Below, piece after piece: positions 56,221-64,000 of a stretch of 64,000 nt of DNA. The translations under genes were made by a program, and so were the position numbers. Positions within the stretch are counted from its first letter, which is position 1. Each line of letters begins with the position of its first letter. The notes beneath the pieces are model-generated. The model had not been told where the DNA came from and made no database searches. It saw only the letters and a program-made list of their open reading frames with translations. The stretch is taken from assembly GCF_011682065.1 (NCBI RefSeq), contig NZ_VUYU01000016.1, positions 62,001-126,000 of the forward strand. Direction: 5' to 3'. The DNA is from Massilia rubra. Its GTDB lineage: Bacteria; Pseudomonadota; Gammaproteobacteria; Burkholderiales; Burkholderiaceae_D.

Positions 56221-57585
56221 TTAGCGCGCCATGGTCGATGCGGTGGTCGGACGCAGCAGGGCGAAGCGGTGCGACATGTCGCCCGCGGCGATCTGGAAGC
56301 GGGCGCGTTCGGCCGGCGTCATTGGCGCTTGCGCCAGGACCTTGATCGACATCGGATCGACGGCTTCGTTGTTGACGCGGAATTCGTAGTGCAGGTGGGC
56401 GCCGGTCGACCAGCCGGTCGAGCCGACATAACCGATTACGTCACCCTGGCTGACCTTGCTACCCTTGCGGATGCCTGGCGCGAAACGGCTCATGTGGGCG
56501 TAGGCGGTGGTGTAGTTGGCCCAGTGCTTGATGCTGACCAGGTTGCCGTAGCCGCCCTGCACGCCGGCGAAGTCGATCACGCCGTCGCCGGACGCGCGGA
56601 TCGGGGTGCCGTTGGCGGCCGCGAAATCGACGCCCTTGTGGGCTTTCCAGGAGCCGGAAATCGGATGCGTGCGCATCGAAAAACCGGAGGAAATACGGGA
56701 AAATTCGAGGGGGGACTTGAGGAAGGCTTTTTTGAGGGCTTTGCCGTCGAAGGTGTAGTAGCCGCCCTGCTTGCTGATCGGGTCTTCGTACCAGACGGAC
56801 TGGTAAGTCACGCCGCGGTTGACGAATTCGCCTGCCAGGATGCGGCCGGCGCGCACCATTTCGCCGTCTTGCCAGAACGTTTCGTAGACCACGTTAAAGC
56901 GGTCGCCGCGTTTCAGGTCGGAACGGAAGTCGATACTGGTGGAGAACATTTCGACGATCTGGGCGACGATCACGTCGGGCAGTTTGCCGCCGTCGGTGGT
57001 GGCGTCGGTCGCCGAGTAGAGCGAGTTGTTGATTTCGCGGGCGCGCATTTCAACCCGGCGTTCGAGCTTGGCCGGGGCTTCCTCGGCGCTGAACTTGTCG
57101 CCGGTGCGGGTGATCGAAATCTGTTTGACCGGGTTGTCGCGGCCGTCGACGACGCTGGCGCGCAGCCATTGCAGTTCGCCGTTTTCATCCGTTTGCGCCT
57201 GGACCCGTTTTCCGGTCTTGAGTTGCATCACGGCTTTGGCGACTTTATCGGACTTGATGAAGTTGACGGCGGCGGCATCTTCCACGCCGAGGCGGGTGAG
57301 CAGGGCGGCGAGCGTATCGCCCGGACGCACCTTCTCTTCGTGGATGAATTGCTGGTCGTCCTTTTGCAGCGCAGCGATCTGGTCGGCCAGGTTCGGCAGT
57401 TCCAGATCTTGTGCGATCGATTTGACCGGCAGGTCGGACGCATCGGGGGCCAGGGGCGCTACGCCCGCGGCACCAAATGCGCACACTGCAAGAAAGACCG
57501 CGCCAGCGCCGATGATGCGCGACTTTCGCGTTGTTCCTAGCAGGCCGGTCAAGCGTTTGCCTGTGAATTTGTTTGTAGGGTTCAT
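56221..57585 (-). CDS. M23 family (LytM-type) peptidoglycan endopeptidase
   Basis: This protein of about 454 residues has an N-terminal membrane anchor or signal (about 15-40), a LysM-like/opacity-associated domain (about 80-170) and a C-terminal LytM domain with zinc ligands in HKGVDFAA and HLHYEF (about 315-410). It resembles E. coli MepM, which cuts D,D-crosslinks for cell-wall growth. The ATG at 57585 is preferred; another ATG at 57615 adds 10 residues. It is divergent from tyrS. Confidence 0.91.
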   Translation of the reverse strand: MNPTNKFTGKRLTGLLGTTRKSRIIGAGAVFLAVCAFGAAGVAPLAPDASDLPVKSIAQDLELPNLADQIAALQKDDQQFIHEEKVRPGDTLAALLTRLGVEDAAAVNFIKSDKVAKAVMQLKTGKRVQAQTDENGELQWLRASVVDGRDNPVKQISITRTGDKFSAEEAPAKLERRVEMRAREINNSLYSATDATTDGGKLPDVIVAQIVEMFSTSIDFRSDLKRGDRFNVVYETFWQDGEMVRAGRILAGEFVNRGVTYQSVWYEDPISKQGGYYTFDGKALKKAFLKSPLEFSRISSGFSMRTHPISGSWKAHKGVDFAAANGTPIRASGDGVIDFAGVQGGYGNLVSIKHWANYTTAYAHMSRFAPGIRKGSKVSQGDVIGYVGSTGWSTGAHLHYEFRVNNEAVDPMSIKVLAQAPMTPAERARFQIAAGDMSHRFALLRPTTASTMAR

Positions 57586-57757
57586 GCAATCAGTTAAAAT
57601 TTGCCGCTTGAACATTCGCGTTGAGCACTGAACTATTTCTTGTTATTGTTTTGTTTAGTTTTCATTGGGCAAGATTAATCGGATCGAGCAGTATATCAAA
57701 CTTTTGAATCTTCCCAACAATTTCGACACTTTGCTACAGATTTATTACAAAGCACCT

Positions 57758-59023
57758 ATGACAACACCTGCCACCTCCAAGCCTGCCGCCCCTGCGCAAG
57801 GGTCACCTGTACTGCCGCTGACGGACTCCGTGCTGGAAGCGTTGGCCATCACCAAGCGCGGCGTCGACGAGCTGTTGATCGAGAGCGAATTCGCGCAAAA
57901 GCTGGCCCGTTCCGAGAAAACCGGCACGCCGCTGCGCATCAAGCTCGGCCTCGACCCGACCGCGCCCGACCTGCACCTGGGCCACACCGTGGTCTTGAAC
58001 AAGATGCGCCAGTTGCAAGACCTCGGCCACCAGGTCATCTTTTTGATCGGCGACTTCACGTCGATGATCGGCGATCCGTCGGGCCGCAACGTCACGCGCC
58101 CGCCGCTCACTAAAGAGCAGATCGAAGAAAACGCGATGACTTACTTCAAGCAGGCGTCGCTGGTGCTGGACCCGTCGCGCACGGAAATTCGCTACAACTC
58201 CGAGTGGTGCGACCCGCTCGGCGCGCGCGGCATGATCCAGTTGTCGTCGCGTTACACCGTTGCCCGCATGATGGAACGGGACGACTTCACCAAACGCTTC
58301 AAGAGTGGGACACCAATATCGATCCACGAGTTCCTTTATCCTTTGATGCAGGGCTACGATTCTGTCGCTTTGAAGGCCGATCTGGAGCTGGGCGGCACCG
58401 ACCAGAAGTTCAATTTGCTGGTCGGCCGCGAGCTGCAGAAGGATTACGGCCAGGAACAGCAGTGCATCCTGACCATGCCGCTGCTCGAAGGGCTCGATGG
58501 CGTGGACAAGATGTCCAAGTCGAAGAACAACTATATTGGCATTACCGAACCGGCCAACACCATGTTCGCCAAGCTGATGAGCATTTCGGACGTGATGATG
58601 TGGCGTTACTTCGAGCTGCTGTCGTTCCGTTCGATCGCCGATATCGCCGCCCTCAAGGCGGAAATCGACGGCGGGCGCAATCCGCGCGATGCTAAAGTGG
58701 CTCTGGGGCAAGAAATTGTGACGCGTTTCCATTCCGCCCAGGCCGCCGATGATGCGCTGACCGACTTCAAGAACCGTGCCGAGGGCCGCATTCCCGATGA
58801 TGTCCCCGAAATGACCGTCGATGGCGCGCCGATGGGCGTGGCCCACTTGCTGAAAAAAACCGGCCTGTGCGCCTCGACCGGCGAAGCGATGCGCATGGTC
58901 GATCAGGGCGGCGTGCGGATCGACAGCGCCGTGGTCAGCGACAAGGCGCTCAAGATCGAGGCCGGCGAGTTCGTCCTGCAAGTTGGCAAGCGCAAATTCC
59001 TGCGCGTGACCTTCACCGCATGA
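57758..59023 (+). CDS. tyrS: Tyrosyl-tRNA synthetase
   Basis: This 421-residue class Ic synthetase has the HIGH motif as HLGH in [19 protein letters not shown], the KMSKS loop ([10 protein letters not shown]) and a C-terminal S4 RNA-binding domain (about 355-421). This is the TyrRS type with alanine/proline-rich N-terminal extension. ATG 57758 was chosen; in-frame sequence back to 57665 (a TTG) does not look like protein. It overlaps dtd by 4 bp. Confidence 0.96.
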   Translation: MTTPATSKPAAPAQGSPVLPLTDSVLEALAITKRGVDELLIESEFAQKLARSEKTGTPLRIKLGLDPTAPDLHLGHTVVLNKMRQLQDLGHQVIFLIGDFTSMIGDPSGRNVTRPPLTKEQIEENAMTYFKQASLVLDPSRTEIRYNSEWCDPLGARGMIQLSSRYTVARMMERDDFTKRFKSGTPISIHEFLYPLMQGYDSVALKADLELGGTDQKFNLLVGRELQKDYGQEQQCILTMPLLEGLDGVDKMSKSKNNYIGITEPANTMFAKLMSISDVMMWRYFELLSFRSIADIAALKAEIDGGRNPRDAKVALGQEIVTRFHSAQAADDALTDFKNRAEGRIPDDVPEMTVDGAPMGVAHLLKKTGLCASTGEAMRMVDQGGVRIDSAVVSDKALKIEAGEFVLQVGKRKFLRVTFTA

Positions 59024-59466
59024 TCGCGCTGCTGCAACGGGTCAGCCATGCCAAGGTGGTGGTCGACGGCGCCACCATCGGCGCCATCGACGCCGGCCTG
59101 TTGGTGCTGCTGTGCGCCGAAAAGGGCGACAGCGAGAAGGAAGCCGACGCCCTGCTGAGCAAATTGCTGGGCTACCGCGTGTTCGGCGACGAGGCCGGCA
59201 AGATGAATCGCAGCGTGACCGACATCAACGGTGGCCTGTTGATCGTCCCCCAGTTCACCCTGGCGGCCGACACCAAGTCGGGCACGCGGCCGTCGTTCAC
59301 CCCGGCCGCCAGCCCGCAGGATGGCTTGCGCCTGTTCGAGCATGTGGTGCGCCAGGCCCGCGCGCGCCACCCTGTGGTCGAAACCGGCCAGTTCGGGGCC
59401 GACATGAAAGTGTCGCTGACGAATGATGGACCGGTCACTTTCTGGCTGCAAGTGCACCCAAAATGA
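59020..59466 (+). CDS. dtd: D-aminoacyl-tRNA deacylase
   Basis: This 148-residue proofreading enzyme removes D-amino acids mischarged on tRNA, notably D-Tyr-tRNA, which fits its coupling to tyrS (ATGA overlap). Motifs are the start [17 protein letters not shown], the [16 protein letters not shown] loop and the NDGPVTFWL Gly-cisPro segment. Confidence 0.96.
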   Translation: MIALLQRVSHAKVVVDGATIGAIDAGLLVLLCAEKGDSEKEADALLSKLLGYRVFGDEAGKMNRSVTDINGGLLIVPQFTLAADTKSGTRPSFTPAASPQDGLRLFEHVVRQARARHPVVETGQFGADMKVSLTNDGPVTFWLQVHPK

Positions 59467-59514
59467 AACCAAGCGGGCCGTTTGTGGTCAATATCATCAG
59501 TGCAGGAGATTGCG

Positions 59515-60180
59515 ATGAGACTCTGGAGTGATTCCTTTACCGATGGCGGCCTGATTCCCGCAGAGTGCGCCTTTGCCACGATCGACCCGGACACGCACAC
59601 CCGCTTGTCCGTCAATCGCAACCCGCACCTGGCCTGGGACGACGTGCCCACGGGCACCCAGTCACTGATCCTGTTTTGCTACGATATCGACGCGCCCACG
59701 GTCGGCACCAATGTCAATCAAGACGGCGTGGTGGTGGCGGAAGAGTTGCCGCGCGCCGATTTCTATCACTGGACCCTGGTCGATATTCCCGTCGCCATGC
59801 GCTCAGTCGCCGAAGGCAAGTTCTCGGAAGGGGTCACGCCGCACGGAAAACCGGGGCCGCTGGTGCCGTTCACCATCAAAAACGGCACCGAACATCAGTT
59901 GCGCCAGGGTGTAAACGATTACACCACGTGGTTTGTAGGCGATCCGGGCATGGCGGGCGAGTATTACGGTTACGATGGACCTTGTCCGCCGTGGAACGAT
60001 ATGCGCGTGCATACCTATCTATTCTGCATCTACGCGCTCGACATTCCGCGCCTGGCGCTCGAAGGGCGCTTTACCGGCCCCGAGGCGCGCCTGGCCATTC
60101 GCGGGCACATCCTCGACGAGGCGCAGATGCTCGGCGTGTATTCGCTCAACCCCGAACTGGCGGCCACCCTGGTTCCTTAG
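59515..60180 (+). CDS. YbhB/YbcL family (PEBP/Raf kinase inhibitor-like) protein
   Basis: This 221-residue PEBP-fold protein has the ligand-binding motifs DIDAPTVGTN and FYHWTLVDIP, followed by a GPCPPWND segment. It is longer than E. coli YbhB, without a signal peptide, so cytoplasmic. The function in bacteria is unknown. ATG 59515 is preceded by AGGAG (59504-59508). Confidence 0.9.
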   Translation: MRLWSDSFTDGGLIPAECAFATIDPDTHTRLSVNRNPHLAWDDVPTGTQSLILFCYDIDAPTVGTNVNQDGVVVAEELPRADFYHWTLVDIPVAMRSVAEGKFSEGVTPHGKPGPLVPFTIKNGTEHQLRQGVNDYTTWFVGDPGMAGEYYGYDGPCPPWNDMRVHTYLFCIYALDIPRLALEGRFTGPEARLAIRGHILDEAQMLGVYSLNPELAATLVP

Positions 60181-60225
60181 AGAACGCAACTTTTTTCGTC
60201 CGGACACGGCGTGTCCGGCTTACCC

Positions 60226-60873
60226 ATGTCCCCGACCACTATCATTCTCATCCGCCACGGCGAAACCGCCTGGAACGCCGAACGCCGCCTCCAGGGCCAT
60301 ATCGACATCGCCCTCAACGACGAGGGCCTGCGCCAGGCCGACGCGACGGCGGACGCCCTGGCAAGCGAGCGGATCGACCTGATCGTCTCGAGCGACCTGC
60401 AGCGCGCCGCCCTGACCGCCGACGCGCTGGCCCGCACGCGCGCCATGCCGGTGCAGCGCGATCCCTTGCTGCGCGAACGCTGCTTCGGCGGCTTCGAAGG
60501 CTTGCTGTACGCCGAGATCGAACAGCGCTTTCCGGTCGAGTTCGCCGCCTGGCAGGCGCGCGAGATCGATGTGCCGATGCCATCCGGCGCCCGCGTGGCC
60601 GAAACGTTCCGCCAGTTTTACCAGCGCGCCGTGGCGGCCATCATCAAGTGGGGCGACGCCCATCCCGGCCAGACCCTGGCCCTGGTGGCCCACGGCGGCG
60701 TGCTTGAATGCGCCTACCGCGCCGCCCTTGGCCTGTCGCTGGAAACGCCACGCGACTTTCCGGTTCTTAATGCCAGCATCAACCGCTTCCGCGTACTTGG
60801 CGGCAAGTTGAGCCTCGTCAGCTGGGGCGAGGTCGGACACTTGCAGCCGAAGGTGCTCGACGAGCTCAATTAA
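60226..60873 (+). CDS. Histidine phosphatase family protein
   Basis: This 215-residue member of the phosphoglycerate mutase-like branch has the catalytic RHGE at about residues 10-13 (ILIRHGETAWN) and second His in LVAHGGVLE. It could be a GpmB-type phosphatase or alpha-ribazole phosphatase (CobC); sequence alone does not decide, and no cobalamin genes are nearby. A small hairpin (CGGACAC-GGC-GTGTCCG, 60201-60217) lies just before the start and could affect translation. Confidence 0.9.
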   Translation: MSPTTIILIRHGETAWNAERRLQGHIDIALNDEGLRQADATADALASERIDLIVSSDLQRAALTADALARTRAMPVQRDPLLRERCFGGFEGLLYAEIEQRFPVEFAAWQAREIDVPMPSGARVAETFRQFYQRAVAAIIKWGDAHPGQTLALVAHGGVLECAYRAALGLSLETPRDFPVLNASINRFRVLGGKLSLVSWGEVGHLQPKVLDELN

Positions 60874-61001
60874 GCGGTGTCAAGCCTTTCCGATCCGGTT
60901 TCTGTGGCCGCGCAGTGCTGTCAAATGAAAAATAGTGCTTATTAATTGAGCAGCACTTCGGGTAAAATAGAGGGTTCCCGCAAACTCAGAGCGTCCCGCC
61001 C

Positions 61002-62027
61002 GTGCAAATTGGTCCTTACTTGCTGCGCAATAATGTTTTCGTTGCTCCCATGGCGGGCGTGACGGATCGTCCTTTCCGACAACTGTGCAAGCAGCTGGGC
61101 GCCGGCTATGCGGTGTCCGAAATGGCTGCCTCGAACCCGCGCCTGTGGGCCACCGAAAAAAGTTCGCGCCGCACCGACCATGAAGGCGAAATGGAGCCGA
61201 AAGCGGTCCAGATCGCCGGCGCCGACCCGCAAGACCTGGCCGACTGCGCCAAGTTCAACGTCGACCGTGGCGCCCAGATCATCGATATCAACATGGGTTG
61301 CCCGGTCAAGAAGGTGTGCAACAGCTGGTGCGGTTCGGCCTTGCTGCAGCACGAAGACCTGGTCGAACAGATCTTGTACGCCGTGGTGCGCGCGGTGGAC
61401 GTGCCGGTCACCCTGAAATTTCGCACCGGCTGGAACCGCGAGAACAAGAACGCCCTGCGCATTGCCCGCATCGCCGAACAGGCCGGCATTCGCATGCTGA
61501 CCCTGCACGGCCGCACCCGCGCCGACGGCTACAGCGGCGACGCCGAGTACGAGACTATCGCCGCCGTCAAGGCGCAGGTATCCATTCCGGTGGTGGCCAA
61601 CGGCGACATCACCACCCCCGAAAAAGCCAAATACGTGCTGGCGGTGACCGGGGCGGACGCGGTGATGATCGGGCGCGCGGCCCAGGGCCGGCCGTGGATC
61701 TGCCGCGAAGTCGACCATTACCTGCGCACCGGCCTGCACCTGCCGGCGCCGGCCGTGGAAGAAGTGCGCGCGCTGATGAACGAACATTTGCAGGCGCATT
61801 ACGCGTTCTACGGCGAGTTTTTGGGCGTGCGCACGGCGCGCAAGCACATCGGCTGGTATGTACGCGACCTGATCGGCGGGGAAGAATTCCGCCAGCAAAT
61901 GAACCTGCTCGAATCGACCGAAGCGCAGCTGCGCGCCGTCGATGCGTTTTTTGAAACCCAACACATTCATGGCGAACGGTTACAATACCGGCCCGCGGGC
62001 GTTGCTCAAGTAGCATTGGCAGCCTGA
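61002..62027 (+). CDS. dusB: tRNA-dihydrouridine synthase B
   Basis: This 341-residue FMN enzyme reduces uridine in tRNA. Motifs are PMAGVTDRPFRQL, the catalytic Cys in NMGCPVKKVCNSWCGSALL, the GRTRADGY segment and NGDITTPEKA, IGRAAQGRPW for FMN phosphate. Start is GTG at 61002. In many proteobacteria dusB is followed by fis, as here, and the pair is growth-rate regulated. Confidence 0.95.
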   Translation: MQIGPYLLRNNVFVAPMAGVTDRPFRQLCKQLGAGYAVSEMAASNPRLWATEKSSRRTDHEGEMEPKAVQIAGADPQDLADCAKFNVDRGAQIIDINMGCPVKKVCNSWCGSALLQHEDLVEQILYAVVRAVDVPVTLKFRTGWNRENKNALRIARIAEQAGIRMLTLHGRTRADGYSGDAEYETIAAVKAQVSIPVVANGDITTPEKAKYVLAVTGADAVMIGRAAQGRPWICREVDHYLRTGLHLPAPAVEEVRALMNEHLQAHYAFYGEFLGVRTARKHIGWYVRDLIGGEEFRQQMNLLESTEAQLRAVDAFFETQHIHGERLQYRPAGVAQVALAA

Positions 62028-62121
62028 CACGGCACACAGCCAGCAAGACGACATACCGGAACGACCGCTGCCTGCAGAGCCGCGGCGAAACACTTAATCC
62101 GCAGAAAAGCACCAACATCAT

Positions 62122-62355
62122 ATGAGCAAAGAAAGTATCCAGGAAGTTGTCCAGAAAAGTCTTGAAGAGTATTTCAACGACCTGGGCGAGCAGCAGGCAT
62201 CGAACATTTACGACATGGTGGTCCTCACCGTCGAAAAGCCGATCCTCGAAGTCGTCATGACGCGGGCGGAAGGCAACCAGTCGCACGCGGCCCAGATGCT
62301 GGGCATCAACCGTAATACCTTGCGGAAGAAATTGCAGGAACACGGATTGCTGTAA
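62122..62355 (+). CDS. fis: Fis family DNA-binding protein
   Basis: This 77-residue protein has an N-terminal beta-hairpin and helix region and the C-terminal Fis HTH: RAEGNQSHAAQMLGINRNTL then RKKLQEHGLL. It is shorter than enteric Fis (98 residues) at the N-terminus, the usual betaproteobacterial form. A nucleoid protein and transcription activator. 94 bp after dusB. Confidence 0.94.
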   Translation: MSKESIQEVVQKSLEEYFNDLGEQQASNIYDMVVLTVEKPILEVVMTRAEGNQSHAAQMLGINRNTLRKKLQEHGLL

Positions 62356-62373
62356 TTAGTCATTAGCACACAC

Positions 62374-62460
62374 TGAGTGGCCGTGCTATCGAGCGCGAGC
62401 CCATCGCGCCCGAGGGGTGCGCCAGTGCAAACACCGAATACTCCACAACCAGGCCACTCA
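62374..62460 (+). promoter_or_regulatory. Possible structured leader of purH
   Basis: TGAGTGGCC at 62374-62382 and GGCCACTCA at 62452-62460 are perfect 9-bp complements. The right arm ends 2 nt before the purH ATG and covers its weak AGG ribosome binding site (62451-62453). The 69 nt between are GC-rich. I could not match it to the ZTP/pfl riboswitch core. Confidence 0.4.
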
Positions 62461-62462
62461 CC

Positions 62463-64000
62463 ATGATCAAACAAGCCCTCATTTCCGTTTCCGACAAGAC
62501 CGGCGTGCTCGACTTTGCACGCGCGTTGTCCGCGCTCGGCGTCGGCATCCTGTCCACCGGCGGCACCGCCAAGTTGCTGGCCGATAACGGCGTGCCTGTC
62601 ACGGAAGTGGCCGACTACACGGGCTTTCCCGAAATGCTCGATGGCCGGGTCAAGACCCTGCACCCGAAAGTGCACGGCGGCATCCTGGCGCGCCGCGACT
62701 TTCCCGAGCACGTCGCCAAGCTGAGCGAGCACGACATTCCAACCATCGACATGGTGGTGGTCAACCTGTATCCGTTCCAGGCGACCGTGGCCAAGGATGA
62801 TTGCTCGTTGGAAGACGCGATCGAAAACATCGATATCGGCGGCCCGACCATGCTGCGCTCGGCTGCGAAGAACCACAAGGATGTGATCGTCATCTGCGAT
62901 CCGACCGACTACGCCCAGGTGCTGGCGGAAGTGACGGCCGGCGAAGTGCCTTATGACACCAAGTTCCGCCTGGCCAAAAAAGTGTTCGCTCACACCGCGC
63001 AATACGACGGCGCGATCACGAACTACCTGACCAGCCTGGGCGAAGACAAGGCGCACGCCACCCGCGCGGCTTACCCGCAAACCCTGAACATGACGTTCGA
63101 AAAAGTGCAGGACATGCGCTACGGCGAAAACCCGCACCAGTCGGCCGCGTTTTACCGCGACCTGGCGCCGGCCGCCGGTTCCCTGTCCGCCTACAAGCAA
63201 TTGCAGGGCAAGGAACTGTCGTACAACAATATCGCCGACGCCGATGCGGCGTGGGAATGCGTCAAGTCGCTCGGCGGCTTGGGCCAGCCGGCTGGCTGCG
63301 TGATCGTCAAGCATGCCAATCCGTGCGGCGTGGCAATCGGCGCCGATGCGCTGGACGCTTACAGCCGCGCCTTGCAGACCGACCCGACCTCGGCTTTTGG
63401 AGGCATCATCGCCCTGAACGTTGAGCTCGACGGCAAGACCGCCGAAGCGATCGCCAAGCTGTTCGTGGAAGTGCTGATCGCGCCGTCGTTCAGCGCCGAA
63501 GCGCGCGCCATCATGGCGGCCAAGCAGAACGTGCGCCTGCTGGAAATTCCGCTCGGTTCGTCCAATAACCCGTTCGACGTCAAGCGCGTCGGCGGCGGCC
63601 TGCTGGTGCAGTCGCCGGATGCGAAAAATGTCGGCCTGGAAGAACTGCGCGTGGTCACCAAGAAGCAGCCTACCCAGCAGCAATTGCAGGACATGATGTT
63701 CGCCTGGCGCGTGGCCAAGTTCGTGAAATCGAACGCCATCGTCTTCTGCGCCAATGGCATGACCCTGGGCGTGGGCGCCGGCCAGATGAGCCGCATCGAC
63801 TCGGCCCGCATCGCCTCGATCAAGGCCCAGAACGCCGGCCTGACCCTGGCCGGTTCGGCGGTGGCGTCGGATGCCTTCTTCCCGTTCCGCGACGGCCTCG
63901 ATGTGGTGGTGGACGCGGGTGCTACCTGCGTGATCCATCCGGGCGGCTCGATGCGCGACCAGGAAGTGATCGACGCCGCCGACGAGCGCGGCGTGGTGAT
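62463..64000 (+). CDS. purH: Bifunctional AICAR transformylase/IMP cyclohydrolase (5' part, runs off window)
   Basis: About 512 of roughly 525 codons are present. The N-terminal MGS-like IMP cyclohydrolase domain (1 to about 195; [43 protein letters not shown]) and the AICAR transformylase domain (about 200 onward; [36 protein letters not shown]) are both seen. It catalyses the last two steps of IMP synthesis. The frame is open to the window end. Confidence 0.97.
   Translation, partial: MIKQALISVSDKTGVLDFARALSALGVGILSTGGTAKLLADNGVPVTEVADYTGFPEMLDGRVKTLHPKVHGGILARRDFPEHVAKLSEHDIPTIDMVVVNLYPFQATVAKDDCSLEDAIENIDIGGPTMLRSAAKNHKDVIVICDPTDYAQVLAEVTAGEVPYDTKFRLAKKVFAHTAQYDGAITNYLTSLGEDKAHATRAAYPQTLNMTFEKVQDMRYGENPHQSAAFYRDLAPAAGSLSAYKQLQGKELSYNNIADADAAWECVKSLGGLGQPAGCVIVKHANPCGVAIGADALDAYSRALQTDPTSAFGGIIALNVELDGKTAEAIAKLFVEVLIAPSFSAEARAIMAAKQNVRLLEIPLGSSNNPFDVKRVGGGLLVQSPDAKNVGLEELRVVTKKQPTQQQLQDMMFAWRVAKFVKSNAIVFCANGMTLGVGAGQMSRIDSARIASIKAQNAGLTLAGSAVASDAFFPFRDGLDVVVDAGATCVIHPGGSMRDQEVIDAADERGVV

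Noticed and set aside
60201-60217. Hairpin CGGACAC-GGC-GTGTCCG as a terminator between the PEBP and histidine phosphatase genes
   Set aside because: No T-run follows on either strand; at most it affects translation of the next gene.

Overview
The window reads as a chromosomal segment of a GC-rich betaproteobacterium, most likely Oxalobacteraceae of the Massilia/Duganella/Telluria type. The case rests on gene order and families: coaX-birA-SDR-dsbA-SPOR-argS, rsmB-DUF4390-NtrY-like kinase, a DUF3567 protein, def/fmt, LysM-dprA-smg-topB, rplM-rpsI-argC, erpA-anmK-M23 peptidase-tyrS-dtd, dusB-fis-purH, and PEP-CTERM proteins. This is inference; no rRNA or tRNA gene was found in the window. Coding density is high. 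Most starts are ATG with some GTG, and many neighbours overlap by 4 bp (ATGA), indicating translational coupling.

Layout. 1-4783 (minus): coaX 5' end, birA, an SDR, dsbA, a SPOR protein and argS. 4784-5420: a gene-free stretch with two 189-bp copies of a palindrome-ended element. 5421-10973 (plus): rsmB, DUF4390, an NtrY-like kinase, a REC-Fis regulator without AAA+ domain, and a CobW-like protein without P-loop. 11044-13571 (plus): DUF3567, a class II amidotransferase, an EAL-HDOD protein. 13749-17525 (minus): metH, divergent from an orphan BrnA-like gene. 18025-19759 (minus): fmt, def. 20043-25756 (plus): LysM protein, dprA, smg, topB. 25770-26573: a long palindrome, an SMI1/KNR4 gene and a truncated GNAT gene.

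26587-30167 is the most unusual locus. A TetR gene is divergent from a CoaE-like kinase gene, a CoaD-HD phosphohydrolase fusion gene and an alpha/beta hydrolase gene. Two near-identical palindromic operator candidates lie between the divergent genes. 30164-36741 (minus) is a coupled sensory operon: multi-receiver hybrid kinase, CheR, CheB, REC-kinase and an HRI1-like protein. 36930-48996 carries three ABC-2-type export modules, one with its permease fused to an M1 aminopeptidase. Between them lie coq7, an OsmC-family gene, a gene of unknown function and an alpha/beta hydrolase gene.

49326-50162 is rplM-rpsI with a clear promoter and terminator. It is followed by 500 bp packed with perfect palindromes sharing the core GGGGTCTGACC. 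argC follows, then two tandem paralogous HAF-repeat PEP-CTERM genes, erpA, anmK, an M23 peptidase, tyrS-dtd, a PEBP protein, a histidine phosphatase, dusB, fis and the 5' part of purH.

Most of the window is core metabolism and information processing (tRNA charging and modification, translation initiation and processing, ribosomal proteins, purine, arginine, methionine and CoA pathways). The accessory interest lies in three places: the TetR-controlled CoA module, the sensory operon, and at least two families of dispersed palindromic repeats that have no transposase gene here.
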